From Hydrogenophaga sp. Root209 (GTDB lineage: Bacteria > Pseudomonadota > Gammaproteobacteria > Burkholderiales > Burkholderiaceae_C), in the NCBI RefSeq assembly GCF_001428625.1, contig NZ_LMIE01000033.1:188199-252198 (forward strand): a stretch of DNA of 64,000 bases, read 5' to 3'. Positions 1-9,537 of the stretch are shown one piece after another (within the stretch, counting starts at the first letter, position 1; the number at the start of each line of letters is the position of its first letter). The notes below the pieces were generated by a model. That model had not been told where the DNA came from, did not search any database, and saw only the letters and a program-made list of their open reading frames with translations. The translations under genes and the position numbers were made by a program.

Positions 1-2
1 AA

Positions 3-662
3 ACCACTTGGGACCCTGTGTGCCCCGAACTCATGTTTCGCAGACCGGAAACCGGGCTGGACACCGCCCTGCTGCGGCGGGCCAGCGTTGTCTGCGGTTG
101 CGGGGGTGGCGCGGCAGTGGCGGCGATGCTGCCCCGTTTACTGTCCAGCGCCACCAGGTTGGTGCTGGACGCCGATGCACTCAACGCCATCGCACAAGAC
201 GCCAACCTGCAAGCACAACTGACACACCGCCAGAGACGTGGCTGGATCACCGTGCTCACCCCGCATCCGCTGGAAGCAGCGCGGCTGCTCGGCACCGACG
301 CCGCCCAGGTCATGATCGACCGCCTGCAGGCCGCTCAAACCATCGCCGCGCAGTTCGGCGCCATCTGTGTTCTCAAGGGTTCGGGCACGGTGATCGCCGC
401 ACCGAACGAGACCACACGCATCAATCCCACCGGCAACGCCGCGCTCGCCACGGCTGGCACCGGCGATGTGCTGGCGGGCATGATCGGCAGTGCCTTGGCG
501 CGGCCGGTTTCGTCGAGCGGAGCGGCGCTGGACCGAGTGGCAAGCGCGGTGTTCCAGCACGGTTGGCTGGCGGATCACTGGGGTGACAGCGAAGAGTCTA
601 AGACCGGGCACCGGGCGCTGGTGGCGGGCGAGCTGGCCTTGCGCGCCAGGCCCGTCGGCTGA
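3..662 (+). CDS. nnrD: ADP-dependent NAD(P)H-hydrate dehydratase, C-terminal part (5' truncated by window)
   Basis: This is the C-terminal part of a ribokinase-fold NAD(P)HX dehydratase, which repairs hydrated NADH/NADPH using ADP. The frame is open from base 3 and has no credible start, so the gene begins upstream of the window. The family's nucleotide-binding and catalytic GTGD motif is at about 456-467, preceded by NPTGN and followed by VLAGMIG. An earlier VLDADALNA stretch and TPHPLEAARL also match the family. Many bacteria fuse this domain to an N-terminal YjeF epimerase, and whether that is so here cannot be seen. It converges on the YggT gene with only a 14-bp gap. Confidence 0.9.
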   Translation, partial: TTWDPVCPELMFRRPETGLDTALLRRASVVCGCGGGAAVAAMLPRLLSSATRLVLDADALNAIAQDANLQAQLTHRQRRGWITVLTPHPLEAARLLGTDAAQVMIDRLQAAQTIAAQFGAICVLKGSGTVIAAPNETTRINPTGNAALATAGTGDVLAGMIGSALARPVSSSGAALDRVASAVFQHGWLADHWGDSEESKTGHRALVAGELALRARPVG

Positions 663-676
663 CGCGGGACGGGCAA

Positions 677-1228
677 TCAGCCCAGGATCATCAGTCCGAC
701 CTGCAGCAGGATGATGAGCACCAGCACCGACAGATCGACGCCGCCCACGAGCGGAATCACACGGCGGATCGGGCGCAGCAGGGGCGCACACAGACGATCC
801 AGTGTGACCATCACGGGCGACTGCGGCTGCACCCACGACAAGATGGCGTAGCCGATCAACAGGATCATCAGGCCCTGCAGGAGCGTGCGCACCAGGATGC
901 GCAGGGCCATGGTCAGGATGGTGAGCACCCAGGTGGCCGGCGAGGCCGAAACCTCCGACACGCCGTTTGCCAACATCAGCCAGATGCCGCCATAAGCCAA
1001 TGCCAGCAGCATGGCAGACAGCAGGCTGCCCCAGTCTATGCGGCTCTGCGCCAACGCACGCGGCAGGATGCGCCGCACGGGTTGGACCAGCCAATCGGTC
1101 ACGGCAATCGCAAAGCGCCCGGGTTGGGCCGACATGTGCACGCGCAAGTGGTTCATCCAGGCGCGCAGCAAAGCCATCGCCATCAGGAAAAAGAACAGGG
1201 TTTCGAGCAGGAAGAAGACGATGCGCAT
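677..1228 (-). CDS. YggT family membrane protein
   Basis: A 183-aa integral membrane protein with two YGGT repeats, each made of hydrophobic segments plus a conserved NP/QP-type loop (VQPVRRILPR in the first, LLRPIRRVIPL in the second). The start chosen is the ATG at 1228 (MRIVFFLLETLFFF). The frame stays open further upstream, but that extension is Arg/Trp-rich and lacks family character. YggT proteins are widespread in the inner membrane; roles in osmotic tolerance, cell division or membrane-protein organisation have been suggested, and no biochemical function is established. It lies 61 bp downstream of the amidotransferase gene on the same strand and may be cotranscribed with it. Confidence 0.85.
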   Translation of the reverse strand: MRIVFFLLETLFFFLMAMALLRAWMNHLRVHMSAQPGRFAIAVTDWLVQPVRRILPRALAQSRIDWGSLLSAMLLALAYGGIWLMLANGVSEVSASPATWVLTILTMALRILVRTLLQGLMILLIGYAILSWVQPQSPVMVTLDRLCAPLLRPIRRVIPLVGGVDLSVLVLIILLQVGLMILG

Positions 1229-1289
1229 GTGTTGCGGATGTGTTGCGGAAGTGTTGTGGATGCGAAGACCGGGCGAGGCGCTGCGGAGT

Positions 1290-2273
1290 TCAGGTGCCTG
1301 CCAACCGCAATGGCGGACGAGGCACGCGTGGATCGGACTCGCGGCCCGCAGCCAGCCGTTCCATGGCCGCGGCGCGAGACGCCTCCAGGAAGTCCAGCAT
1401 GATCGGCGAGCTGTCGGCCAGCGCGTGCCGCCCGTGATGGAACTCCGGATGCCACTGAACACCTCGGGCGTAAGCGTCGCCGGTCCAGCGGATCGCCTCC
1501 ACCATGCCGTCGAGCGTCGATACCGCCTCCACCACCATGTCCTTGCCGAGTTCGGCGACCGCCTGATGGTGGATGCTGGTCACCCGCAACTGAGATGCAT
1601 TGGGGTACAGCCTGGTCAGCGCCGTGCCCTGCAGAAAGGTCACGTCGTGTTCGAGCTGGTCATACAGATCGGTGTCCACATGGGCATGGGCCGCCGGGCA
1701 CTGGGTGGGAATGTCCTGGTACAGGGTGCCGCCAAACGCCACGTTGAGCAGTTGCGCGCCGCGGCACACGCCCAGCACCGGCTTTTTCTGTGTCAGAAAA
1801 GCTCTGAGCAGCGCCAGTTCGTATTTGTCGCGCACCAGGTCGCCGTGCCAGCGCGGGTCGATCGGCGTCTGCCCGTAGGTTTGAGGCGCCACATCGGCAC
1901 CGCCCTGCAACACCAACGCATCGAGTTCCTGTACCACATGCTCCACTTTGAGATGGCGGGCTGCGTGCTTGCTGTCGTGCGCGACGGCGGGCACCATGAA
2001 CGCAATGGCCCCATGCTCCATGATCCAGTGCGCCAGTGACTGCTCGATGTATTGAAGGTTCTTGTTGCGAAACCCCAGTTCAAGCGGCACCTGGTACAGC
2101 AGCCGGGCCGACACGCCAATGCGCAGCGGGCGCTCGGTGGGCATGGGCGAAACTTTGGGCGCAGCGGTCTTCACCGGCCGCGAACGCACACGGCTGGTGG
2201 AGGGGATTTCCAGCGCGGCAGACCTGGCCAGGGTCTTCTTTGGAGCATTGCTCACGGTGTGCAAACCCTTCAA
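1290..2273 (-). CDS. Class-I glutamine amidotransferase-like hydrolase (PuuD-like, peptidase C26)
   Basis: A 327-aa gamma-glutamyl hydrolase-type enzyme. The nucleophile elbow GVCRGAQLLN puts the catalytic Cys at about residue 170, and QWHPEF supplies the His/Glu pair at about 275/277. An LQGGADVAP loop at about 122-130 is also typical. The family includes gamma-glutamyl-GABA hydrolase of putrescine catabolism, but no other puu gene is nearby, so the substrate is open. The first 45 residues are basic and low in family character, so an internal start near MPTERPLRIG (about residue 44) is possible. The first ATG overlaps the rnr stop by 4 bp, suggesting translational coupling. Confidence 0.85.
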   Translation of the reverse strand: MKGLHTVSNAPKKTLARSAALEIPSTSRVRSRPVKTAAPKVSPMPTERPLRIGVSARLLYQVPLELGFRNKNLQYIEQSLAHWIMEHGAIAFMVPAVAHDSKHAARHLKVEHVVQELDALVLQGGADVAPQTYGQTPIDPRWHGDLVRDKYELALLRAFLTQKKPVLGVCRGAQLLNVAFGGTLYQDIPTQCPAAHAHVDTDLYDQLEHDVTFLQGTALTRLYPNASQLRVTSIHHQAVAELGKDMVVEAVSTLDGMVEAIRWTGDAYARGVQWHPEFHHGRHALADSSPIMLDFLEASRAAAMERLAAGRESDPRVPRPPLRLAGT

Positions 2274-4570
2274 CGGCGGCTTTTGCGTGGCTGATTGGCG
2301 GTGCTGCGCGCACCACCGCGGTCCGACTTCTTGCCCGCGGCCTTCTTGACCGCGGCCTTGACTTCCATTGCCGGTGCACGCGGCGCGCGCTCCTGACGGC
2401 CCGAGGGCGCGACCTCGGAGCCGCGACCCCGATGGGATTTTCCCCCGCGCCCGGCTCCGGTGGCCCCATCTGTCGGGCCAGCTTGACCCGTCTTGTCGCG
2501 CATGGCTCGCAGCACCAGATCGTCGTCGCCACTGACAAGACGGAAGTCGATGCGACGACCATCCAGGTCCACCCGGCTCACCTGCACCTGCACTCGCGTG
2601 CCCAGGGCATAACGAATGCCCGTTCGCTCGCCGCGCAATTCCTGCCGCGCTTCGTCGAAGCGGAAGTACTCACCACCGAGCTCTGTGATGTGAACGAGAC
2701 CTTCAACGTACATGGCGTCGAGCGTGACGAACAGTCCGAAGCTGGTCACCGAACTCACGACACCGCTGAACTCCTCGCCCAGGTGCTCGCGCATGTATTT
2801 GCACTTGAGCCAGGCCTCCACGTCGCGGCTGGCCTCATCTGCGCGGCGCTCGTTGGCGCTGCAGTGCAGGCCAGCAGCCTGCCAGGCCAGCGTATCGACC
2901 GAAGGCTTCTTCGCCACCTCGCCCACCGCCAAAGGCTTGGCTCGACTGGCCAGGCGTTTGCTCAGCTTGGCATGTGCCTCGCCCGGTGTGGGCAGCGCGG
3001 GCAACTCATAGCGCTTGCGCGCCAGGATCGCCTTGATCACGCGGTGCACCAGCAAGTCGGGATAGCGGCGGATCGGGCTGGTGAAGTGCGTGTAGGCCTC
3101 GAAGGCCAGGCCGAAGTGACCGCTGTTGACAGGCGTGTAGATGGCCTGCTGCATGGAGCGCAGCAGCATGGTGTGGATCTGTTGCGACTCGGGCCGATCC
3201 TTGGTGGCGGCCGCGATCTTCTGGAAGTCGGCCGGCTTGGGGTTGTCACCAATCGTCTGCGACACGCCCATGGCCTTGAGGTAATTGCGCAGGATCTCCT
3301 GCTTCTCGGGCGTCGGGCCTTCGTGCACGCGGAACAGACCAGTGTGTTTGCCTTCGCTGATGAAGTCGGCCGAGCAGACGTTGGCCGCCAGCATCGCTTC
3401 TTCAATCACCTTGTGGGCGTCGTTGCGGGTGCGCGGAATGATCTTCTCGATGCGACCCGACTCATCGCAGACAATCTGCGTTTCGGTGGTCTCGAAGTCC
3501 ACCGCACCCCGCTCGCCACGCGCTGCGAGGAGCGCGCGGTACACGTCGTGAAGATTCAGCAGATAAGGCACCAGTGCCTTGCGCTGACTCGCCTCGGGAC
3601 CACGCGTGTTCTGCAGGATGGCCGCCACTTCGGTGTAGGTGAAGCGCGCGTGACTGAACATCACCGCTGGATAAAACTGATAGGCATGGACCTCGCCCTT
3701 GGCGTTGACCAGCATGTCACACACCATGCACAGGCGCTCCACGCCCGGGTTGAGCGAGCACAGGCCGTTGGAGAGCTTCTCCGGCAGCATGGGGATCACG
3801 CGGCGCGGGAAGTACACCGAGGTCGCGCGGTCGTATGCATCGATGTCGATGGCCGAGCCGGTCTGAACATAGTTGCTCACATCGGCAATAGCGACCAGCA
3901 ACCGCCAGCCTTTGCCCTTGCCGACCTTTGCCGGCTCGCAGTACACCGCGTCGTCGAAGTCGCGCGCGTCTTCACCATCGATCGTGACCAGGGGCACATC
4001 GCGCAGATCAACACGGTCCTTGTGATCGGCTGCGCGCACATGGTCGGGCAGTGCACGTGCCTGCGCCATGGCGGCATCCGAGAACTCGTGAGGCACACCG
4101 TATTTGCGCACTGCAATCTCGATCTCCATGCCGGGGTCGTCGATCTCGCCCAGCACTTCCTTCACGCGACCCACCGGCTGCCCGTACAGCGCAGGTGGCT
4201 CAGTGAGTTGCACCACCACCACCTGGCCCGGCTTTGCCGAACCGGTGGCCCCCTTGGGGATCAACACGTCCTGCCCATAGCGCTTGTCTTCGGGCGCCAC
4301 CAACCACACACCGCTCTCCTGGAGCAGGCGGCCGATGATGGGGGAATCGGAGCGTTCGACGATTTCCGTCACGCGTCCTTCGGGGCGACCCTTGCGGTCC
4401 AGACGCACGATGCGAGCCTTGACCCGGTCCTTGTGCAGGACCGCCCGCATCTCGTTGGAAGGCAGGTAAATATCGGCCTGACCATCGTCGCGGATCACAA
4501 AACCATGGCCATCCCGATGACCAGAGACGACACCTTCATATTCGGCCAACAGGCTGTTTTTTTCGTTCAC
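2270..4570 (-). CDS. rnr: Ribonuclease R (3'-5' exoribonuclease)
   Basis: A 766-aa RNase II/RNase R family protein that degrades structured RNA processively from the 3' end. It has N-terminal cold-shock domains, an RNB catalytic core with DGEDARDFDDAV (the metal-binding Asp cluster, about residues 195-207), a C-terminal S1 domain (EEFSGVVSSVTSFGLFV) and a long Lys/Arg-rich tail, as in RNase R and unlike RNase II. The start is set at GTG 4570 (VNEKNSLLAEYEGVV). The frame is open further upstream, but that stretch is antisense to the tRNA-Leu gene and cannot be coding. The stop overlaps the next gene by 4 bp. Confidence 0.93.
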   Translation of the reverse strand: MNEKNSLLAEYEGVVSGHRDGHGFVIRDDGQADIYLPSNEMRAVLHKDRVKARIVRLDRKGRPEGRVTEIVERSDSPIIGRLLQESGVWLVAPEDKRYGQDVLIPKGATGSAKPGQVVVVQLTEPPALYGQPVGRVKEVLGEIDDPGMEIEIAVRKYGVPHEFSDAAMAQARALPDHVRAADHKDRVDLRDVPLVTIDGEDARDFDDAVYCEPAKVGKGKGWRLLVAIADVSNYVQTGSAIDIDAYDRATSVYFPRRVIPMLPEKLSNGLCSLNPGVERLCMVCDMLVNAKGEVHAYQFYPAVMFSHARFTYTEVAAILQNTRGPEASQRKALVPYLLNLHDVYRALLAARGERGAVDFETTETQIVCDESGRIEKIIPRTRNDAHKVIEEAMLAANVCSADFISEGKHTGLFRVHEGPTPEKQEILRNYLKAMGVSQTIGDNPKPADFQKIAAATKDRPESQQIHTMLLRSMQQAIYTPVNSGHFGLAFEAYTHFTSPIRRYPDLLVHRVIKAILARKRYELPALPTPGEAHAKLSKRLASRAKPLAVGEVAKKPSVDTLAWQAAGLHCSANERRADEASRDVEAWLKCKYMREHLGEEFSGVVSSVTSFGLFVTLDAMYVEGLVHITELGGEYFRFDEARQELRGERTGIRYALGTRVQVQVSRVDLDGRRIDFRLVSGDDDLVLRAMRDKTGQAGPTDGATGAGRGGKSHRGRGSEVAPSGRQERAPRAPAMEVKAAVKKAAGKKSDRGGARSTANQPRKSRR

Positions 4571-4581
4571 TTTTTCTCTGC

Positions 4582-4587
4582 TATAAT
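4582..4587 (+). promoter_or_regulatory. -10 box of the tRNA-Leu promoter
   Basis: A perfect TATAAT lies 17 bp before the first base of tRNA-Leu. A convincing -35 is not visible in the T-rich stretch upstream. The box sits only 11 bp from the rnr start codon, which faces the other way, so the two genes share a very short divergent region. Confidence 0.6.
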
Positions 4588-4604
4588 TTCGTTTTTCCTG
4601 AAAT

Positions 4605-4689
<85 letters not shown>

Positions 4690-4694
4690 ATCAT

Positions 4695-4734
4695 AAGGGC
4701 TTGCAAACGTGATGTTTGCAAGCCCTTTTCTTTT
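4695..4734 (+). terminator. Rho-independent terminator after tRNA-Leu
   Basis: Perfect 14-bp arms (AAGGGCTTGCAAAC and its complement) enclose a 5-nt loop and are followed by TTTTCTTTT. It starts 6 bp after the tRNA CCA end. Confidence 0.93.
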
Positions 4735-4780
4735 GTCTCAACGCAAGCAAGCGGACAACCGCCTGCTGACGCGTTGATCA

Positions 4781-4803
4781 CATGCTCCGAAATTCGGAGC
4801 ATG
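4781..4803. repeat. Perfect 23-bp palindrome between the tRNA-Leu terminator and rimO
   Basis: The arms CATGCTCCGAA and TTCGGAGCATG flank a single A. There is no T-run on either side, so it reads more like an operator or a repeat element than an intrinsic terminator, although it could act as a stem-loop at the 3' end of rimO mRNA. Confidence 0.5.
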
Positions 4804-4858
4804 CGTTGCTGAACAGTTGCCGCGCTGCCTGGGGTCACCAAGAGGCGGGCCTCCGCCA

Positions 4859-6244
4859 TCAAATCGGGACCGCCAACAGGTCGTGTCCCTGCGCTGCGAC
4901 GACCCGCGCCTTGGTGAATTCACCCACCTTTAAAGTCTTGCTGATCTTCTCGGGCGGCAGTAAACGCACCAATCCGTCGATCTCTGGCGCGTCCGCGTAA
5001 CTGCGGCCAATGCCGCCCTTCTTGCCCATGCCGGGCGCCGAATCCACCAGCACCTGCATGGTCGCGCCAACGCGTTGTTGCAGCTTGTCGGCCGACACGG
5101 CTTCGGCCACCGCCATGAAGCGCGCTCGGCGCTCTTCACGCAAGGCATCGGGCACAGCATCGGGCAATGCGTTGGCCGTGGCGCCCGGAACGGGTGAGTA
5201 GGCAAAGCAGCCCGCTCGGTCAATGCGCGCTTCGCGCAGGAAGTCCAGCAAGTGATCGAACTCAGCCTCCGTCTCGCCGGGAAAACCAGCAATGAAGGTG
5301 CTGCGCACAACGATCTCGGGGCACAGCTCGCGCCAGCGCGCGATGCGCTCAAGGTTCCTTTCACCACTGGCCGGCCGTTTCATGCGACGCAACACATCGG
5401 GGTGGCTGTGCTGCAGCGGCACGTCGAGGTACGGCAAGCACAAACCTTCGGCCATGAGCGGGATGATCTCGTCCACGTGGGGGTAGGGGTACACATAGTG
5501 CAAGCGAACCCAGGCACCATAGCCTTTGGCCAACTCACCCAGTGAGCGCACCAGGTCGAACATGCGCGTCTTGACCGGTTTGCCGTCCCAGAAGCCGGTA
5601 CGGTACTTCACATCCACGCCATACGCCGAGGTGTCCTGGCTGACCACCAGCAGCTCCTTGACGCCCGCCTCGAACAACTTTCGCGCTTCTGTCAGCACGT
5701 CCCCGATCGGGCGACTCACCAGATCACCGCGCATGGAGGGGATGATGCAAAAGGTGCAGCGGTGGTTGCAGCCTTCACTGATCTTCAGGTAGGCGTAGTG
5801 GCGCGGCGTGAGCTTGATGCCCTGCGGCGGCACGAGATCCACAAACGGGTCGTGCGGTTTGGGCAGATGCTGGTGCACCGCGGTCATCACCTCGTGCGTG
5901 GCGTGCGGTCCGGTCACGGCGAGCACGCTGGGGTGCATCTGGCGCACAAGGTTGCCCCCGCCCTCGCCTTCGCGCGCGCCCAAGCAACCGGTCACGATGA
6001 CCTTGCCGTTCTCGGCCAGGGCTTCACCTATGGTGTCCAGGCTTTCGCGCACGGCGTCGTCGATGAAGCCGCAGGTGTTGACGATCACCAGATCGGCACC
6101 GGCGAAGGTCTTGGAAGTTTGGTAGCCCTCGGCGCTGAGTTGCGTGAGGATGAGTTCGGAGTCGGTGAGCGCCTTGGGGCAACCCAGGCTGACAAAACCG
6201 ACTTTGGGGGCCGCGTTGGCGACCGGGACAAGCGTTTCAGACAT
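4859..6244 (-). CDS. rimO: Ribosomal protein S12 methylthiotransferase
   Basis: A 461-aa radical-SAM methylthiotransferase that adds a methylthio group to the conserved Asp of ribosomal protein S12. The N-terminal MTTase domain ([32 protein letters not shown]) carries the three Cys of the second Fe-S cluster. The radical-SAM CxxxCxxC motif is CNHRCTFC at about residues 157-164, and a C-terminal TRAM domain ends the protein. The SLGCPK motif and length favour RimO over the tRNA enzyme MiaB. It is apparently monocistronic, lying between a palindromic region and phaR. Confidence 0.95.
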   Translation of the reverse strand: MSETLVPVANAAPKVGFVSLGCPKALTDSELILTQLSAEGYQTSKTFAGADLVIVNTCGFIDDAVRESLDTIGEALAENGKVIVTGCLGAREGEGGGNLVRQMHPSVLAVTGPHATHEVMTAVHQHLPKPHDPFVDLVPPQGIKLTPRHYAYLKISEGCNHRCTFCIIPSMRGDLVSRPIGDVLTEARKLFEAGVKELLVVSQDTSAYGVDVKYRTGFWDGKPVKTRMFDLVRSLGELAKGYGAWVRLHYVYPYPHVDEIIPLMAEGLCLPYLDVPLQHSHPDVLRRMKRPASGERNLERIARWRELCPEIVVRSTFIAGFPGETEAEFDHLLDFLREARIDRAGCFAYSPVPGATANALPDAVPDALREERRARFMAVAEAVSADKLQQRVGATMQVLVDSAPGMGKKGGIGRSYADAPEIDGLVRLLPPEKISKTLKVGEFTKARVVAAQGHDLLAVPI

Positions 6245-6280
6245 GCCCCGATTGTCTCAGACCTGCTGCAACGCCGCAGA

Positions 6281-6310
6281 GGAGCGGATGATCCGGCGCC
6301 GATCCGCTCC
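6281..6310. repeat. Inverted repeat between rimO and phaR
   Basis: The arms GGAGCGGAT and ATCCGCTCC are separated by 12 bp, with further GATCCGGC/GCCGGATC complementarity reaching to about 6320. There is no T-run. It could be a REP-like element or a weak stem-loop at the 3' end of phaR mRNA. Confidence 0.4.
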
Positions 6311-6348
6311 AAGCCGGATCAGCCCAGCGGCGGAGTGAGGGCCACGCC

Positions 6349-6885
6349 TCAGCGTTTGAGCCCCAGGGCGGCCAGCATCTGCTCGCTGTTCTTCTGCATC
6401 TGTTCCTGCATCTGGGTGAACGCGCTGCGCGACTGCTCCAGGTAGGTGCCCATCATGCCCTGCATCATGGGCGATTGCACGTTCATGAACTGCTTCCAGG
6501 CCTCGGGATTCACACCGCTGGACTGCTCGGTCATCTTGTGCTGCAGGTCCATGAAGATCTGCACGTTCTTCTCCAGGTAGGCGCCCATGAAGTCCTGCAT
6601 GGCGTGTCCGTAGAAGCGAATGATGTTGGCCAGCACCTGCTCGGTGAAGATGGGCACGCCGGCGGTTTCCTCTTCCAGAATGATCTGCAGCAGGATGCTG
6701 CGCGTGAGGTCGTCGTTGGTCTTGGCATCGCGAACCACGAAGGGCTCGTTGTCCATCACAAGCGTCTTGACCTCGGCCAGCGTGATGTACGACGAAGTAT
6801 CGGTGTCGTACAGACGCCGGTTCGGGTACTTCTTGATGACGCGCACAGCGGGCTGGCTGCCACTCTCGGCCTTGTTTTTTTGCAC
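6349..6885 (-). CDS. phaR: Polyhydroxyalkanoate synthesis repressor
   Basis: A DNA- and PHA-binding regulator that represses phasin genes and is released by binding nascent polyhydroxybutyrate granules. The N-terminal PHB/PHA accumulation regulator domain is clear (RVIKKYPNRRLYDTDTSSYI), and the C-terminal half is rich in Met and Gln (MQEQMQKNSEQML), as usual. I chose the GTG at 6885 (178 aa) because an AGAAAG stretch precedes it and homologous proteins start close to the conserved core. ATG codons at 6948 and 6978 in frame would add 21-31 residues without family character. With bdhA nearby it points to PHB metabolism in this organism. Confidence 0.88.
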   Translation of the reverse strand: MQKNKAESGSQPAVRVIKKYPNRRLYDTDTSSYITLAEVKTLVMDNEPFVVRDAKTNDDLTRSILLQIILEEETAGVPIFTEQVLANIIRFYGHAMQDFMGAYLEKNVQIFMDLQHKMTEQSSGVNPEAWKQFMNVQSPMMQGMMGTYLEQSRSAFTQMQEQMQKNSEQMLAALGLKR

Positions 6886-7041
6886 TGATGGATCTTTCTG
6901 GAAAGAAGGGAACGAACCACCGGATACGACCGGGGGTTCACAGGTCATTCTAGAAACGCTTGAACGCCCCCGCAGCATGGGTTTTCCCTGTGCATGCTAA
7001 CGATCTCCGCGCTTTTCAGGAGAACAATCCGAGCAGGCCAC

Positions 7042-7068
7042 AAAAAAGCCCGACTCAGGGTCGGGCTT
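7042..7068 (-). terminator. Rho-independent terminator after tRNA-Val(GAC)
   Basis: Reading the minus strand, AAGCCCGAC CCTGA GTCGGGCTTTTTTG forms a stem with a T-run, about 30 nt beyond the tRNA CCA end. Confidence 0.88.
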
Positions 7069-7099
7069 GGTTGCTGGATGCTCTGCATCCGGAATAATT

Positions 7100-7176
7100 T
7101 GGTAGGCGCGATTGGACTCGAACCAACGACCCCCACCATGTCAAGGTGGTGCTCTAACCAGCTGAGCTACGCGCCT
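7100..7176 (-). tRNA. tRNA-Val (anticodon GAC)
   Basis: A 77-nt class I tRNA with encoded CCA. The acceptor pair is AGGCGCG/CGCGCCT, the anticodon stem-loop is CACCT TGACA TGGTG-like with anticodon GAC, and the T loop is TTCGAGT. It stands alone with its own terminator. Confidence 0.96.
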
Positions 7177-7223
7177 ACAAACGATTCGAAGCTGCGAAGT
7201 ATAGCAGCACTTCAAGAGCGCTT

Positions 7224-9524
7224 TCAGCGCCGGCGAACCACGCGCACGCCGGGCACATCGCCCACCACCGCCATGGCCCTGGCGACCTGCCGCGCATCGG
7301 CCACTTCGATGGTGAAAGTCATCCAGGCCACGCCTCGCACCGACTGGGTCTGCACGCCGATGACGTTCATCTTCTCCCGGGCAAACACGTCCGAGATGTC
7401 ACGCAGCAAGCCCTGCCGATCCTGCGCCTCGATTCCCACATCCACCGGGTACACCGCGGCCTGTCCGTCCCGACCGGCACCGGTCTGGCCACTCCACTGC
7501 ACCTCGATCACGCGGTCCGGAGTCTTGCGTTGCAGGTGCGCGAAATCGGTGCAGTCGACGCGGTGGATGCTCACACCCTTGCCGCGGGTGACGAACCCGC
7601 CGATCTCGTCGGGCGGCGCAGGTTTGCAGCATTTGGCCAGTTGCGTCATGAGCGAGTCCACGCCCACGACCAGCACGCCACCGGCTGATGCACCGGAGTT
7701 CTTGCGCGGCTTCTTGAGCCACACGGGCATTTCGTCGGGTGCGGCCACTTCGGGCGGACGCAAATGCTGTTCGATGGCGCGCAGCGACAACTCGTCCTTG
7801 CCCACCTGTTCAAACAGTTCCTGCGCCGACGCCAGGCCCATTGCGATGGCGAGATCGTCCAGCTTCAGCGCAGTCTTGCCTTCACGCTGCAGCAGTTTTT
7901 CCACCGCTTCGCGTCCGCGCGCCACGGTCTCTTCCATGGCTTGCGCGTTGAACCAGGCTCGCACCTTGCTCTTGGCGCGGTGGCTGACCAGATAGCCCAA
8001 CTCACCATTGAGCCAGTCACGCGAAGGCCCGCCCTCCTTGGCGGCCGTGATCTCCACAGTCTGACCATTCTGCAGCGGTGTGTTGAGCGTGACCATGGCC
8101 CCGTCCACACGCGCGCCGCGGCAGCGATGGCCGAGGTCGGTGTGCACCGTGTAGGCGAAGTCGACCGCGGTGGCGCCCTGCGGCAATTCGACGATGGCCG
8201 CGTCCGGCGTGAGCACGTAGATGCGGTCATCGAACAGGCCCTGGGCCGTCCCACTGAGGTCCCGCTCCCAGGCCAGCAGCTGGCGCAGCACGGCGATCTT
8301 GGCGTCGTAGTCGGAACTGGCCGACACACCCGCATATCCCTTGGACCCGGCTTCCTTGTAGGCCCAGTGCGCGGCCACACCGTGCTCGGCGTGGTCGTGC
8401 ATCGCCTGTGTGCGAATCTGGATCTCGAACGCCCTGCCCTGAGCGTCGCGCACGACGGTGTGCAGCGACTGGTAGCCGTTGGGTTTGGGCTTGGCGATGT
8501 AGTCGTCGAACTCGTCAGCCACCGGCACGAATTGGGCGTGCACATGCGCCAGCACGGCATAGCAGTCGCCCACCTGCGGCACGATCACGCGCAGCGCGCG
8601 GATGTCGAACACCTGATCAAAGTCCAGCGACTTGCCGCGCATCTTTTTGACGATGCTGTAGATGTGCTTGGGTCGGCCCTGAACGGAGGTCGACACGCCT
8701 TGTTGTTGCAGATCGTCTTCGAGTTGCCGGCGCACCTGCTCCACATGGGCTTCGCGCTCTGCGCGCTTTTCATCGAGCAGTCGGGCCACTTCCTTGTAGG
8801 TCTGCGGCTCCAGGAAACGGAACGCCAGGTCTTCCATTTCCCACTTGATCTGCCAGATGCCCAAGCGGTTTGCCAGGGGCGCGAACACTTGCAGCGACTC
8901 GCTAGCGAGGGCCTGCCCCGGATCGCCCTTGCTGGCGGCGAAGTAGCGCAACGTCTGCAGGCGGGAAGCCAGTCGCAGCATGACCACGCGCAGGTCGCGC
9001 GAGAACGCCAGCAACATCTTGCGCACGTTTTCGGTCTGGCTGGCCGCCAGTTCCGACACAGGCCCCTTGTTCGGGGCAGCCACTGTGGGGTCCAGCGCCG
9101 CCAGACGTTCTTCTTCCTTCTTGGCCTGCACCTCGGCGGTCTTGATGCGCGCCTGGCGCTGCAGTTGCACAAGCTTGGTGGTTTCCAGGGCAAGCGCAGC
9201 AAAGTTTTCGCCGAACGCCTTGGTGATCACTTCCTGAGGGCGGTTCAGGTACTGGCAGGCATAGACCAGATAGGCTGCGGCCTGCATGGCTTCGGAGCCA
9301 CCGATGTCGGACAGCACATTGGCCACGGCATCGGCGTGCGCGAGGGTGTTCTCGCCGGTGTCGAGCTCCTCGTGGGACAGCAGCGGTTCGGCAAAGGCCC
9401 GCGCGCGCTGCAAGGCCTGCGCCTGTTGCGGCAGGCTCTCGGCAGTGGCCGCCACGATCGCCGACGGCACGGCGGAAGACGCCTCGGCCGTTTCGGCGTG
9501 TCCTGGGGATGGAGAGCGCTTCAT
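7224..9524 (-). CDS. relA: RelA-type (p)ppGpp synthetase
   Basis: A 766-aa RelA/SpoT homologue that makes (p)ppGpp from ATP and GTP/GDP on starved ribosomes. The domains in order are a degenerate HD region (no HD pair; the expected site reads AAYLVYACQYL), the synthetase domain (RGKSLDFDQVFDIRALRV, then EFDDYIAKPKPNGYQSLHT at about 330-350), TGS (DDRIYVLTPDAAIVELP), a zinc-finger/CC region (LAKCCKPAP) and a C-terminal ACT domain. The EFDD motif and lost HD residues mark it as a synthetase-only RelA rather than bifunctional SpoT. The start is ATG 9524, 13 bp after the stop of the hydrolase gene, so the two are probably cotranscribed. Confidence 0.93.
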   Translation of the reverse strand: MKRSPSPGHAETAEASSAVPSAIVAATAESLPQQAQALQRARAFAEPLLSHEELDTGENTLAHADAVANVLSDIGGSEAMQAAAYLVYACQYLNRPQEVITKAFGENFAALALETTKLVQLQRQARIKTAEVQAKKEEERLAALDPTVAAPNKGPVSELAASQTENVRKMLLAFSRDLRVVMLRLASRLQTLRYFAASKGDPGQALASESLQVFAPLANRLGIWQIKWEMEDLAFRFLEPQTYKEVARLLDEKRAEREAHVEQVRRQLEDDLQQQGVSTSVQGRPKHIYSIVKKMRGKSLDFDQVFDIRALRVIVPQVGDCYAVLAHVHAQFVPVADEFDDYIAKPKPNGYQSLHTVVRDAQGRAFEIQIRTQAMHDHAEHGVAAHWAYKEAGSKGYAGVSASSDYDAKIAVLRQLLAWERDLSGTAQGLFDDRIYVLTPDAAIVELPQGATAVDFAYTVHTDLGHRCRGARVDGAMVTLNTPLQNGQTVEITAAKEGGPSRDWLNGELGYLVSHRAKSKVRAWFNAQAMEETVARGREAVEKLLQREGKTALKLDDLAIAMGLASAQELFEQVGKDELSLRAIEQHLRPPEVAAPDEMPVWLKKPRKNSGASAGGVLVVGVDSLMTQLAKCCKPAPPDEIGGFVTRGKGVSIHRVDCTDFAHLQRKTPDRVIEVQWSGQTGAGRDGQAAVYPVDVGIEAQDRQGLLRDISDVFAREKMNVIGVQTQSVRGVAWMTFTIEVADARQVARAMAVVGDVPGVRVVRRR

Positions 9525-9537
9525 GCCGGTTTCCCCA

